Origin: Mesorhizobium australicum
GTDB taxonomy: Bacteria > Pseudomonadota > Alphaproteobacteria > Rhizobiales > Rhizobiaceae
NCBI RefSeq assembly: GCF_900177325.1
Contig: NZ_FXBL01000004.1
Coordinates: 3,596,001-3,660,000, forward strand
Direction of reading: 5' to 3'
DNA length: 64,000 nt
Both the position numbers and the translations under genes were made by a program. Positions 45,570 through 54,764 of this stretch are shown here, piece after piece. The notes beneath the pieces were generated by a model. That model made no database searches. It saw only the letters and a program-made list of their open reading frames with translations, and was not told where the DNA came from. Numbering within the stretch: the stretch's first letter is position 1; every line of letters begins with the position of its first letter.

Positions 45570-46780
45570 TGGGTCAACCGCACCGGCAATCGCGCGAGGG
45601 CGCGAATGCCGACGCGCTTGCGCCAGGCGATCTCCTGCGGCGCCACGGCCAGGTGGATATCCGGAAAACGCGCAAAAAGCCTCTCGATCGCAATCCGCAT
45701 TTCGGCACGCGCGAGCTGGAAACCGAGACAGAAATGAACGCCGGTTCCGAACGACAGGTGCGGATTCGGATGCCGGCCGATGTCGAAGCGCTCAGGCACC
45801 TCGAACTTGTCCGGGTCTGTATTCGCCCCGCTGAGAAAGGCAGCAAACATGTCACCGCGACGGAACCGCCTGCCCTGCCATTCCACGTCGGAGCGGGCGA
45901 AGCGCGGCTTGGTCATCTGCACCGGGCAGACCCAGCGCAGGCATTCCTCCACTGCGCCGGGCATCAGCGAAACATCGGCGGTCAGCCGCTCCCTTTCGTC
46001 GTGATGGGTGAGCAAAGCCCAGATGCCACCCGCGATGAGATGCGTCGTCATTTCCTGCCCTGCCCCGAACAGGAGGAAGACCATCGCCACGAGCTCGTCT
46101 TCGGACAAATCGCCATGCTCGGTCTGAGCCTCTCGCAGCGCCGTGATCAGCCCGTCGGGATGCGCCCCTCCGTCCGGCCGCGAGACCGTCCTCAGATAAG
46201 TGACCATGCGCCAGACCCCCGGCACGGCACGCAAAACGGCCCAGATGTTGGCGGTGTCGGTCAGGTTGCCCAACCAGGCTTTGAACCAGTCGTGATCCTT
46301 CTCCGGGAGCCCGAGCATCGCGCAGATGACCGACAGCGGCAGGTCACGGCAATAGGCCTGCATCAGTTCGGCTTCAGGCTTGCCGTCGAGCCGGTCCAGC
46401 AGCCGCTCGGCGACCTGCTCGATCATCGGCTTCATCCCGTCGATGCCCCGGCGCGCGAAGGCCTGATCTACAAGGGAGCGCAGGCGTCGATGTTCGGGAT
46501 CGTCGAGGCCGAGCATGTTCTTCGCGAGCAGGCCGAGCGTCGCCGGCAGCACCTTCAGCACCCGCTCCTGCGTCCGGCTGCCGGCATTGCCGGGATCGCG
46601 GGCGAAGCGCTCGCTGTCCTTCAGAAGTTCAGCCGAGGCAGCGTGCGTCGTCGTCAGCCAGATGCGGCCGAGGATCGGCAGTCGCATCCCCACCACGGGG
46701 CCGGCCTGCCGCATTCGCGTCAGCATCGGAAAGGGATCCGCGTGGAACCCCGGCGAGACGATGTCAAACGCTTCGGCCAT
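45566..46780 (-). CDS. Cytochrome P450
   Basis: The 404-residue protein is a soluble bacterial P450. The I-helix motif is FGAGQEMTTHLI (the conserved acid/Thr pair in the form GQEMTT), the E-x-x-R is in EECLRWVCPVQ, and the haem-binding Cys is in SFGTGVHFCLGFQLAR. No ferredoxin or ferredoxin reductase gene is adjacent. PreA upstream carries 4Fe-4S clusters, but there is no evidence that it feeds electrons to this P450. It is 31 bases after preA and overlaps the DMT gene by four bases. The ATG at 46780 begins the typical MAEAFDIVSPGFHADPFP. Confidence 0.92.
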   Translation of the reverse strand: MAEAFDIVSPGFHADPFPMLTRMRQAGPVVGMRLPILGRIWLTTTHAASAELLKDSERFARDPGNAGSRTQERVLKVLPATLGLLAKNMLGLDDPEHRRLRSLVDQAFARRGIDGMKPMIEQVAERLLDRLDGKPEAELMQAYCRDLPLSVICAMLGLPEKDHDWFKAWLGNLTDTANIWAVLRAVPGVWRMVTYLRTVSRPDGGAHPDGLITALREAQTEHGDLSEDELVAMVFLLFGAGQEMTTHLIAGGIWALLTHHDERERLTADVSLMPGAVEECLRWVCPVQMTKPRFARSDVEWQGRRFRRGDMFAAFLSGANTDPDKFEVPERFDIGRHPNPHLSFGTGVHFCLGFQLARAEMRIAIERLFARFPDIHLAVAPQEIAWRKRVGIRALARLPVRLTH

Positions 46781-46811
46781 GGCGCTCCTCCTGCCGCGGC
46801 CGGAGCCTATC

Positions 46812-48125
46812 TCACTCCGCCGCGACCTTCGCCATGGGATTGTTCGGATGCGTGGTCCAGTTGGCATAGGTCGGCTGGACGGTCTTGCCGGTGCGCTGGT
46901 CGAGCACGCCCGCCGCGAGCGGCACCATGTCGATGCAGCCCTCCACCGGGCAGACGTTGACGCAGAGATTGCAGCCGACGCACTCGTCCTCCATCACCTC
47001 GAAATGCCGCTTTCCGTCGACCATCGAGGTGATCGCCTGGTGCGAGGTGTCTTCGCAGGCGATGTGGCAGCGGCCGCACTTGATGCAAAGGTCCTGGTCG
47101 ATGCGCGCCTTGGCGATGTAGTTGAGGTTGAGGAACTGCCAGTCGGTGACGTTGGGCGTCGCGCGGCCAATGATGTCGTCGAGCGAGCGATGGCCCTTCT
47201 CATCCATCCAGTTTTCCAGACCGGCGATCATCTCCTGCACGATCTTGAAACCGTAGGTCATCGCCGCGGTGCAGACCTGCACGTTGCCGGCGCCGAGTGC
47301 CATGAACTCGGCCGCATCGCGCCAGGTGGTGATGCCGCCGATGCCCGAAATGGGCAGGCCGCGCGTTTCCGGGTCGCGCGCGATCTCGGCCACCATGTTC
47401 ATGGCGATCGGCTTCACCGCCGGACCGCAATAGCCGCCATGGCTGCCCTTGCCGTCGATCGAGGGTTCCGGCGAGAAATTATCGAGATTGACACCGGTAA
47501 TCGAGTTGATCGTGTTGATCAGCGACACCGCGTCCGTGCCGCCCTGATGCGCCGCCCGCGCCGGCTTGCGGATGTCGGTGATGTTGGGCGTCAGCTTTGT
47601 GATCACCGGCATACGCGTATACTGCTTGCACCAGCGCACGACCATTTCGATATATTCCGGCACCTGGCCGACAGCGGCGCCCATGCCGCGCTCAGACATG
47701 CCGTGCGGGCAGCCAAAATTCAGCTCGATGCCGTCAGCGCCCGTCTCCTCGACCAGCGGCAGGATCGCCTTCCAGGATTCTTCGACACACGGCACCATGA
47801 TCGAGGCGACCAGCGCCCGGTCCGGCCAGTTCCTCTTCACCTGCTTCATCTCCTGCAGGTTGATCTGCAGCGCGCGGTCGGTGATGAGCTCGATATTGTT
47901 GAGGCCAAGCAGCCGCCTGTCCGCGCCCCAGATCGCGCCGTAGCGCGGGCCGTTGACGTTGACGACCGGAGGACCTTCCTCGCCCAGCGTCTTCCAGACC
48001 ACGCCGCCCCAGCCCGCCTTGAACGCGCGCTCGACATTGTAGGCCTTGTCGGTCGGCGGCGCCGAGGCCAGCCAGAACGGGTTCGGCGACTTGATGCCGA
48101 CGAAATTGTTGCGAATGTCAGCCAT
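46812..48125 (-). CDS. preA: NAD-dependent dihydropyrimidine dehydrogenase subunit PreA
   Basis: This 437-residue subunit has an FMN-binding TIM barrel like dihydroorotate dehydrogenase and a C-terminal double 4Fe-4S ferredoxin domain (CIKCGRCHIACEDTSHQAI and CVGCNLCVNVCPVEGC). The active-site Cys139 is in LNFGCPHGMSERGMG, matching the catalytic loop of mammalian dihydropyrimidine dehydrogenase. With PreT it reduces uracil and thymine to the dihydro forms. It starts three bases after preT. The P450 and DMT genes follow on the same strand. Confidence 0.94.
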   Translation of the reverse strand: MADIRNNFVGIKSPNPFWLASAPPTDKAYNVERAFKAGWGGVVWKTLGEEGPPVVNVNGPRYGAIWGADRRLLGLNNIELITDRALQINLQEMKQVKRNWPDRALVASIMVPCVEESWKAILPLVEETGADGIELNFGCPHGMSERGMGAAVGQVPEYIEMVVRWCKQYTRMPVITKLTPNITDIRKPARAAHQGGTDAVSLINTINSITGVNLDNFSPEPSIDGKGSHGGYCGPAVKPIAMNMVAEIARDPETRGLPISGIGGITTWRDAAEFMALGAGNVQVCTAAMTYGFKIVQEMIAGLENWMDEKGHRSLDDIIGRATPNVTDWQFLNLNYIAKARIDQDLCIKCGRCHIACEDTSHQAITSMVDGKRHFEVMEDECVGCNLCVNVCPVEGCIDMVPLAAGVLDQRTGKTVQPTYANWTTHPNNPMAKVAAE

Positions 48126-48128
48126 GGC

Positions 48129-49496
48129 TCATGCCCTCCCGTTCGAGGTGAGAGTACGATGAATGCTCTCCGCCGCGTCGCGGCCGGCCGCGACGGCCGC
48201 GACCGTCAGATCCTCGCGCGCATCGGCGACGCAGTCGCCGCCGGCCCAGACCTTGGGATTGGAGGTCCGCCCCTCGGCGTCCACCTTGATGCGGCCTTTC
48301 TCCATCGCGATCGTCGTGCCCGAACCGTTCAGCGGCGCGGCATCGAAGGACTGGCCGATGGCCTTGAACACCTGGTCGGCAGGAAGCACCACGGTCTCGC
48401 CGGTGCCCGACAGCCTGCCATCCGTCTCCGCGGTGTATTCCAGCTCGATGCCGGCGACCTTGCCGTTCGCGGCGATCACGCGCTTGGGCTGCAGCCAGTG
48501 CCGGATCGTCACCCCGTTGGCAGCGGCCAGATCCTGTTCGAACTCGGAAGCGTTCATTTGCTCCTTGCCGCGGCGATAGGCGACCGTCACTTCTTCCGCG
48601 CCCAGCAGCTTCGACTGCACGGCCGCGTCGATTGCCGTCATGCCGCCGCCGATCACCACCACGCGGCGCCCCACCGGCAGCCCGCCGAGGTCGGAGGCCT
48701 GGCGCAGTTCGGCGATGAAATCGACAGCGTTGTCGACGCCGGCGGCCGCCTCGCCTTCCGCCCGCAGCGCGTTGACGCCGCCGAGACCCATGCCGAGGAA
48801 CACCGCGTCATAGGACGCCGTGAGGTCGGCAAGGTGGTAGTCGCGCCCCAGCACCATGCCATTCTGGATGGTGATGCCGCCGATGGCCGTCACATAGTCG
48901 ACCTCCGCCTGCGCGAAGCCGTCGACGCTCTTGTAGGCGGCGATGCCGTATTCATTGAGCCCGCCCGCCTTCGGCTTTGCCTCGAGGATGGTGACATCGT
49001 GTCCCTTGACCGCCAGACGATGTGCGGCGGCCAAGCCCGCCGGGCCCGCGCCAACGACAGCGATCCTCCTGCCCGTCGGCTCGGCGCGCGTATAGAACTG
49101 CTTGCCCTGCCCCATCGCGACATCAGTCGCATAACGCTGCAGCCGGCCGATCTGCACCGGCTTGCCTTCGGCGGTCTCACGCACACAGGCTTCCTCGCAC
49201 AGCGTCTCGGTCGGGCAGACCCGGGCGCACATGCCGCCGAGGATGTTCTGGTCGAAGATGGTCTTCGCAGATCCGATCGGATTGCCCGTCGCGATCTGGC
49301 GGATGAAGAGCGGGATGTCGATGGAGGTCGGACACGCCTGCATGCAGGGCGCGTCGTAGCAGAAGTAGCAGCGATCGGCCTCGACCAGCGCCTCGTGATG
49401 GTCGAGCGGCGGATGCAGGTCCGAGAAGTTGTCGGCGTATTCGGCTGGCGACAGACGGCCCGCGACGATGCCGTCCTTAAGCTGGCCAGTGGCCAT
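48129..49496 (-). CDS. preT: NAD-dependent dihydropyrimidine dehydrogenase subunit PreT
   Basis: The 455-residue flavoprotein has N-terminal 4Fe-4S cysteines (CYFCYDAPCMQACPTSIDIP, CARVCPTETLCEEACV), an FAD site GAGPAGLAAAHRLA and an NAD(P)H site VVVIGGGMTAIDAA. It takes electrons from NADH to PreA, like the small subunit of glutamate synthase. It is the first step of pyrimidine breakdown in this locus. The ATG at 49496 is preceded by a promoter-like segment overlapped by a RutR-like box at 49550-49565, so RutR control is likely. Confidence 0.94.
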   Translation of the reverse strand: MATGQLKDGIVAGRLSPAEYADNFSDLHPPLDHHEALVEADRCYFCYDAPCMQACPTSIDIPLFIRQIATGNPIGSAKTIFDQNILGGMCARVCPTETLCEEACVRETAEGKPVQIGRLQRYATDVAMGQGKQFYTRAEPTGRRIAVVGAGPAGLAAAHRLAVKGHDVTILEAKPKAGGLNEYGIAAYKSVDGFAQAEVDYVTAIGGITIQNGMVLGRDYHLADLTASYDAVFLGMGLGGVNALRAEGEAAAGVDNAVDFIAELRQASDLGGLPVGRRVVVIGGGMTAIDAAVQSKLLGAEEVTVAYRRGKEQMNASEFEQDLAAANGVTIRHWLQPKRVIAANGKVAGIELEYTAETDGRLSGTGETVVLPADQVFKAIGQSFDAAPLNGSGTTIAMEKGRIKVDAEGRTSNPKVWAGGDCVADAREDLTVAAVAAGRDAAESIHRTLTSNGRA

Positions 49497-49529
49497 TTCA
49501 GCAGTTCCCCATTGTTGTTCGTTGGGAAG

Positions 49530-49565
49530 ATGCTAGCACAGGCTATAATTTTATCAATCGGTCAA
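49530..49565 (-). promoter_or_regulatory. preT promoter with overlapping RutR-like box
   Basis: On the minus strand TTGATA (49557-49552), a 16-base spacer and TAGCAT (49535-49530) resemble a sigma-70 promoter 34 bases before preT. TTGACCG-at-TGATAAA (49565-49550) overlaps the -35 element and matches 11 of 14 positions of the E. coli RutR consensus. A bound RutR would block the -35, consistent with repression lifted by uracil. The flanking gap up to 49700 is AT-rich and holds nothing else recognisable. Confidence 0.55.
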
Positions 49566-49700
49566 AAAATCAGATAAGCCGTTGAATTTTCATCCTAAAA
49601 ACTTGATAAATCCGCTCATATTTAGCTAGGAATCGTCATTAGCGATCCATTAACGATCCTTGCAAACGCGGCCTTCACCTTTAGCGGCGAGAACTGCGGC

Positions 49701-50291
49701 ATGGTTCGCGGGCATTTGACTAAAATGGTCCTTGTCGCCCTGGCGCTCGGCCTGTCGGGTTGCGCCACGCGTCCGCACAGCATCAACAATGTCTGCGCCG
49801 TCTTCGAGCAGCAGGACGGCTGGATCACCAACTGGCAGCGTTCGGCCAAGGCCGCCGAGCGTCGGCATGGCATTCCGGTGCCCATCCTCATGGCCACGAT
49901 CCGCAAGGAATCCGGCTTCCAGTCCAATGCGCGCCCGCCGCGCACGAAACTGCTCGGCTTTATCCCGTGGAAGCGTCAGTCCAGCGCCTACGGCTACGCA
50001 CAGGCGCTGGACGGCACATGGGAGCAGTACAAGCGCGAGCGCGGCGGCTTCTCCGCCAGCCGCTCCAAATTCGCAGACGCGGTCGATTTCGTCGGCTGGT
50101 ACCACGGCAAGACCGTGTCGACCTACGGTGTCGCCCCGAACGACGCCTACAGCCTCTATCTCGCCTATTATTCCGGCTGGTCGGCCTTCGGAAAAGGAAG
50201 CTGGCGCTCCAACGCCTCGCTCAAACGCACCGCCCGCGACACTGCCCTCATGGCGCAGAGCTACGAACGGCAGATGTCGAACTGCCGATAG
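49701..50291 (+). CDS. SLT-domain lipoprotein, lytic transglycosylase-like
   Basis: The 196-residue protein has a lipoprotein signal with lipobox LGLSGC (Cys21) and a transglycosylase SLT core: the likely catalytic Glu70 is in MATIRKESGFQSNARPP, followed by SSAYGYAQALDGTWEQY and DAVDFVGWYHG. It would be anchored to a membrane and cut peptidoglycan to anhydro-muropeptides. It is divergent from preT and convergent with the peptide-importer ATPase, three bases away, so it stands as its own unit. Confidence 0.85.
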   Translation: MVRGHLTKMVLVALALGLSGCATRPHSINNVCAVFEQQDGWITNWQRSAKAAERRHGIPVPILMATIRKESGFQSNARPPRTKLLGFIPWKRQSSAYGYAQALDGTWEQYKRERGGFSASRSKFADAVDFVGWYHGKTVSTYGVAPNDAYSLYLAYYSGWSAFGKGSWRSNASLKRTARDTALMAQSYERQMSNCR

Positions 50292-50294
50292 CGG

Positions 50295-52412
50295 TCAGGC
50301 GGCCTCGCCTTCCGGCGCGAAGGAGATGACGTTCTCCATGCCGGCGAACACCTCGGCCGACAGATGGCACTTCACCTGGTGCCCGCCGCCGAGATCGCGC
50401 ACTGGCGGCACCTCGCGCTCGCACAGGTCGCCCGGAACCAGCTTCTTGTAGTTGCACCGCGTCTGGAACGGGCAGCCGGAGGGCGGGTTCATCGCCGACG
50501 GGATGTCGCCTTCCAGCACGACGAGCTTCTTCACCACACTCGTGTCTGCGATCGGGATCGCCGACAGCAGCGCCTCGGTATAGGGGTGGTAGGGCGGCTG
50601 GAAGATCTGGTCGGTGGTCCCCTGCTCCACGATATGGCCGAGATACATCACCACGACGCGGTCGGCGATGTAGCGCACCACCGACAGGTCGTGGCTGATG
50701 AACAGCATCGTCGTCTTGTTCTTGCGCTGGATGTCCATCAGCAGTTCGGTCACCGCCGCCTGCACCGACACGTCGAGCGCTGACACCGGCTCGTCGGCCA
50801 CCACCACCTTCGCCATGCCGGCAAAGGCGCGCGCCACGCCGATGCGCTGCTTCTGCCCGCCGGAGAGCTGGCGCGGCATGCGGGTTTCGAACGCTCGCGG
50901 CAGCTTCACCAGGTCGAGCAGTTCCAGCATCCGCTGCCGCCGCTCGGCCACCGTCTTGCCGACGCCGAATTTCTCCAGCGTGCGGATGATCTGCGAGCCG
51001 ACCGAATGGCTGGGATTGAGCGTATCGAACGGGTTCTGGAACACCATCTGGATCGAGGAGATCGTCTCGACGTCTCGCTTCTCGATCGGCGTCCCGGCGA
51101 TCTGGCGGTTGCCGAGCGTCACGCCGCCCTCGGTCGCGGTCTCCAGCCCGAGCAGGATCTTCGCGAGGGTGGACTTGCCGCAGCCGCTTTCGCCGACGAT
51201 CGCGACCGTCTCGCTCTCGCGCGCCACGAAGGAGATCGTCTCGTTGGCCTTGACCGTCTTCGCCTCCGCTCCGCCGAAGATCTCGTTGGCCGCGACCTTG
51301 TAGTATTTCTTCAGGTCCTCGATGTTGAGCATCGGGGCGCCCGGCTTCACCGGCTCTTTCGCCGCGGTTGCGTTGGGAGGCAGCGCCTCCCAGTCGATCT
51401 CGTTGAAGCGCACGCAGCGGCTGTAGTGGCCGTCGTGGCCCGCCACCTCGATCATCGGGATCTCGGCGGCGTTACAGAGCCCTTCGACGAAATGGTGGCA
51501 GCGCGGTCCGAAATTGCAGCCCTTCGGCCGCTCATGCGGCAGCGGCAGTTGCCCCGGGATCGCCACCAGCGGGCGCGAATTCTTGTCGGCGCCCGGCAGC
51601 GGGATCGAGCGGAACAGTCCCTGGGTATAAGGATGCCGCATCCGGTCGAACACATCCCTGATCTTGCCGGTCTCCACCGCCTCGCCGGAATACATCACCG
51701 TGATCCGGTCGCAGGTCTCGAGGATAAGACCGAGATTGTGCGACACGAAGATCATAGACGTGCCGAACTCCTCGCCGAGCCCTTTCACCAGCTCGACGAT
51801 GCCTGCCTCGACCGTCACGTCCAGCGCCGTCGTCGGCTCGTCCAGAAGCAACAGCGCCGGCTTCGACAAGAGCGCCATGGCGATAACGATGCGCTGCTGC
51901 TGTCCGCCCGAGAGCTGGTGCGGATAGGAGTTCATCATCCGAGGCGGGTCCGGCAGGCGCACCGCCTTCAGCATCGCCAGCGAGCGCTCATAGGCTTCTT
52001 CCTTCGACACCTTCTCGTGGATGATCGGCACTTCCATCAGCTGCTGGCCGATCTTCATCGCCGGATTCAGCGAGGCCATCGGCTCCTGGTAGATCATCGC
52101 GATCTTGTTGCCGCGGATCGAGCGCAGCTCCGCCTCGGACATGTCGCCCATGTCCCTGCCCTGGAATTTTATCCGTCCGCCGACGATCTTCCCGACATTG
52201 GACAGGTCGCGCATGATGCCGAGCGACACGGTCGACTTGCCGCAGCCGCTCTCGCCGACGATGCCCATCGCCTCTCCGGGCATTACGGTGCAGGAGAAGT
52301 CCATCACGGCGGGGATCTCGCCGCGCTTGGTGAAAAAGGAGATCGACAGGTTCTCGATCTCGATGATCGGCTTGGCGTCTGCGATGGTCGTGGCTTTCAC
52401 GGCTTCGTTCAT
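50295..52412 (-). CDS. Peptide-type ABC transporter, fused double ATPase (DppD-DppF type)
   Basis: This 705-residue protein holds two complete ABC ATPase domains. The first has Walker A GESGCGKST (53-61), signature LSGGQQQRIVIAMALL and LLLLDEPTTALDVT, then the oligopeptide-type C-terminal Cys region CNFGPRCHHFVEGLCNA. The second has GESGCGKST again, LSGGQKQRIGVARAF and VVADEPVSALDVS, and the Cys region FQTRCNYKKLVPGDLCE. Both C-terminal segments have spaced cysteines like those of DppD and OppF. It is the last gene of the importer operon and 10 bases after the second permease. Confidence 0.93.
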   Translation of the reverse strand: MNEAVKATTIADAKPIIEIENLSISFFTKRGEIPAVMDFSCTVMPGEAMGIVGESGCGKSTVSLGIMRDLSNVGKIVGGRIKFQGRDMGDMSEAELRSIRGNKIAMIYQEPMASLNPAMKIGQQLMEVPIIHEKVSKEEAYERSLAMLKAVRLPDPPRMMNSYPHQLSGGQQQRIVIAMALLSKPALLLLDEPTTALDVTVEAGIVELVKGLGEEFGTSMIFVSHNLGLILETCDRITVMYSGEAVETGKIRDVFDRMRHPYTQGLFRSIPLPGADKNSRPLVAIPGQLPLPHERPKGCNFGPRCHHFVEGLCNAAEIPMIEVAGHDGHYSRCVRFNEIDWEALPPNATAAKEPVKPGAPMLNIEDLKKYYKVAANEIFGGAEAKTVKANETISFVARESETVAIVGESGCGKSTLAKILLGLETATEGGVTLGNRQIAGTPIEKRDVETISSIQMVFQNPFDTLNPSHSVGSQIIRTLEKFGVGKTVAERRQRMLELLDLVKLPRAFETRMPRQLSGGQKQRIGVARAFAGMAKVVVADEPVSALDVSVQAAVTELLMDIQRKNKTTMLFISHDLSVVRYIADRVVVMYLGHIVEQGTTDQIFQPPYHPYTEALLSAIPIADTSVVKKLVVLEGDIPSAMNPPSGCPFQTRCNYKKLVPGDLCEREVPPVRDLGGGHQVKCHLSAEVFAGMENVISFAPEGEAA

Positions 52413-52422
52413 CGTCGGCCTC

Positions 52423-53622
52423 TCAATCCTTCAGCGATTGTTCGCGCAGCGCATCCGCGAGCAGGTTGAGCCCCAGCACAAAACTCATCAGCGCGATCGT
52501 CGGCGGCAGCGCGGGATGGATGAAGGAGCGCAGGAGCCGCGAGGCGTCCTTGATCGCGGTGCCCCAGTCCGGGCTTTCGGGCGCCAGCCCCAGGCCGAAA
52601 TAGCCGAGCGTGCCGAGCAGGATCGTGGTGTAGCCGATGCGCAGGCAGGCATCGACGATCAGCGGTCCGCGCGCATTGGGCAGGATTTCCCAGATCATGA
52701 TGTACCAGGGGCTCTCACCGCGCGTCTGCGCCGCCGCCACGTAGTCGCGCGTCTTGATGTCCATCACCAGGCCGCGCACGATGCGGAACACGCCCGGCGA
52801 CGAGGCGAAGACAACAGCGACGAAGATGTTGAGCGTCGACGGCTCGATCGAGATCAGGCCGAGCGGATCGGCGCTGAACACCAGGCCGAGATAGACCCAG
52901 CCGCCGATCAGGAGGGTCAGCGCCAGCTGGATCCACAGCCGGTCGGGCCGGTTCTTGAACCGCGTCCAGAACAGCGTGCAGAAGAACACGACCGGGAACA
53001 GGAAGAAGAACGCGGCCATCCCGCGCGGGATCGAGACGCCGATGCCAGTTGCCTGGCTGAACCAGCTGTCGAAGGTGAGGTTGCGGATCTCCGGCGTCAC
53101 CAGCAGGTAGAACAGCAGGATCACCGGGAAGGCCAGGACAAGGTTGGCGAGGAAGGACAGGACCGAGTCTATCCTGCCTCCGTAGTAGCCGGCGGGCAGG
53201 CCCAGCGTGATCCCGACCATCAGCGCGAACATCGTCGCGAAGGGCGCGATCACCAGCACGATCTGGCTGCCGTAGACCATGCGCGAGAACACATCCCGTG
53301 CGAGCTTGTCGCCGCCGAAATAGTAGACATCGCCCGTGTCCGGCACGACGGTGCCCGGCATCGCGTCCTTCATCACCGCAAGCTGCGTCAGCGGATCGAA
53401 CGGCGCGATGACCGGCGCGAAAATCGCCGTGAACAGCCAGAACAGGCAGATGAACACCCCGGCGATACCGACGGAGTTCGAGAACAGCTCGCCGTAGAGG
53501 CCGAGCCGCTTGCGATAGGCGAAACTCGCTCCCATCACGATCGCCAGGGCCAGCCAGACCGGCCAGAAGCGGCCGATCACCCCGATGAGAACCTGAAACC
53601 AGCCGATGTTGTCCAACTGCAT
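52423..53622 (-). CDS. Peptide-type ABC transporter permease (DppC-like)
   Basis: The 399-residue protein is longer than typical DppC (about 300). It begins with two helices (IGRFWPVWLALAIVMGASFA, SVGIAGVFICLFWLFTAIFA) and has an inserted segment near residues 180-260 (FLLVTPEIRNL-type helices then FFFLFPVVFFCTLFWTRF and ALTLLIGGWVYLGLVF), which adds membrane or periplasmic parts. The EAA motif is near KTRDYVAAAQTRGESPWYIM. It follows the DppB-like permease by 13 bases and precedes the double ATPase by 10. Confidence 0.87.
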   Translation of the reverse strand: MQLDNIGWFQVLIGVIGRFWPVWLALAIVMGASFAYRKRLGLYGELFSNSVGIAGVFICLFWLFTAIFAPVIAPFDPLTQLAVMKDAMPGTVVPDTGDVYYFGGDKLARDVFSRMVYGSQIVLVIAPFATMFALMVGITLGLPAGYYGGRIDSVLSFLANLVLAFPVILLFYLLVTPEIRNLTFDSWFSQATGIGVSIPRGMAAFFFLFPVVFFCTLFWTRFKNRPDRLWIQLALTLLIGGWVYLGLVFSADPLGLISIEPSTLNIFVAVVFASSPGVFRIVRGLVMDIKTRDYVAAAQTRGESPWYIMIWEILPNARGPLIVDACLRIGYTTILLGTLGYFGLGLAPESPDWGTAIKDASRLLRSFIHPALPPTIALMSFVLGLNLLADALREQSLKD

Positions 53623-53635
53623 CCTGCGTCCCCCC

Positions 53636-54673
53636 TTACTGCACGCGGATGCGCGGATTGAGATAGGCGTAGCCGATGTCCGAGATGAGCTGCGTGAACA
53701 GCACGACGAACACGGAGACGAGCGAACAGCCGAGCAGCAGGTCGATGTCGTTGTTGCCGGCGGCCTCGACCAGCGTGAAGCCGAAGCCCTGGTAGCGGAA
53801 CATCGTCTCGACAATGACCACGCCGGTGAGCAGCCACGGGAACTGCAGCATGATCACGGTGAACGGCGCGATCAGCGCATTGCGCAGCGCATGCTTGATA
53901 ATGACCGACCTGAAGCTAAGTCCCTTCAACCGCGCCGTGCGGATATATTGCTGCGTCATCACCTCGACCATGGAGGCGCGGGTCATTCTCGCAATGTAGC
54001 CGATGCCGTAGACCGACATCGTCATTACCGGCAGCGTGAAATTGTAGAAATTGACCCCCTGCGAGGTCGCGGACGCGGCGGAGCCGTTGAGCCAGCCTAG
54101 CCAGGATGCGAAGATGACGGTGAAGATGACGCCCGAGACATATTCGGGCGTGGCGGTTGTTGCTATCGAGAGCACCGACAGCGTCCGATCCGTCCTCGAC
54201 CCTTCCCGCATGCCGGCGAGGATGCCGATCAGCAGCGAGATCGGCACCATCGTCACCATGACCCAGAACATCAAAATCCCGGTGGCGCCGAGCGCCGGCC
54301 ACAGCTTTGCCGCGACAGTGGTCTTGAACTTGGTCGAACAGCCGAAATCGCCCTGCAGGATTCCGCCGTAGTAAGGCTCGGCCGGCTGCTGGCAGGCCTT
54401 GTAGCGCAGCGTCGGCTTGCCGGTCGCGGCGTCGATCTCCGGCACACGCTTCACCACGCCAAGCCACTGGCCGTAGCGGACGAAAAAGTTCTCGCGGAAC
54501 CCGTTCTTCACCAGCCACTGCTCGATGTGTTCGTCAGACGAGCGCATGTCGAGCTGGCTGATGGACAGCTTTCTCAGGTTCGGCTCGAGATTGACCATGT
54601 AGAAGACGACCATGGTCAGGCAGAGCATGGTGATGACCATGGTGCCGAGTCGCCTGATGATGAATGCAAGCAT
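53636..54673 (-). CDS. Peptide-type ABC transporter permease (DppB-like)
   Basis: The 345-residue permease has the usual DppB opening MLAFIIRRLGTMVITMLCLT, a periplasmic loop of about 100 residues, then five helices with the EAA-like YIRTARLKGLSFRSVIIKHAL. The ATG at 54673 is chosen because the family N-terminus starts there and AGGGGC lies five bases upstream; a start five codons earlier is possible. It is separated from the binding-protein gene by 91 bases with a hairpin at 54724-54746. Confidence 0.88.
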   Translation of the reverse strand: MLAFIIRRLGTMVITMLCLTMVVFYMVNLEPNLRKLSISQLDMRSSDEHIEQWLVKNGFRENFFVRYGQWLGVVKRVPEIDAATGKPTLRYKACQQPAEPYYGGILQGDFGCSTKFKTTVAAKLWPALGATGILMFWVMVTMVPISLLIGILAGMREGSRTDRTLSVLSIATTATPEYVSGVIFTVIFASWLGWLNGSAASATSQGVNFYNFTLPVMTMSVYGIGYIARMTRASMVEVMTQQYIRTARLKGLSFRSVIIKHALRNALIAPFTVIMLQFPWLLTGVVIVETMFRYQGFGFTLVEAAGNNDIDLLLGCSLVSVFVVLFTQLISDIGYAYLNPRIRVQ

Positions 54674-54723
54674 GTAAGCCCCTGCCATCTAGGTTGGGGT
54701 CACGAAGTCACCCGTCGAAACAT

Positions 54724-54746
54724 GAGGGGCGCGCTCGGCGCCCCTC
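54724..54746 (-). terminator. Hairpin downstream of the peptide-binding protein gene
   Basis: On either strand GAGGGGCGC and GCGCCCCTC pair over 9 bases with a 5-base loop. It lies 19 bases after the stop codon of the binding-protein gene and before the first permease. No T-run follows on the minus strand, so it is more likely an mRNA-stabilising or partial-termination hairpin that keeps binding protein in excess. Confidence 0.5.
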
Positions 54747-54764
54747 CCGGTTTTCCTGCTATGA

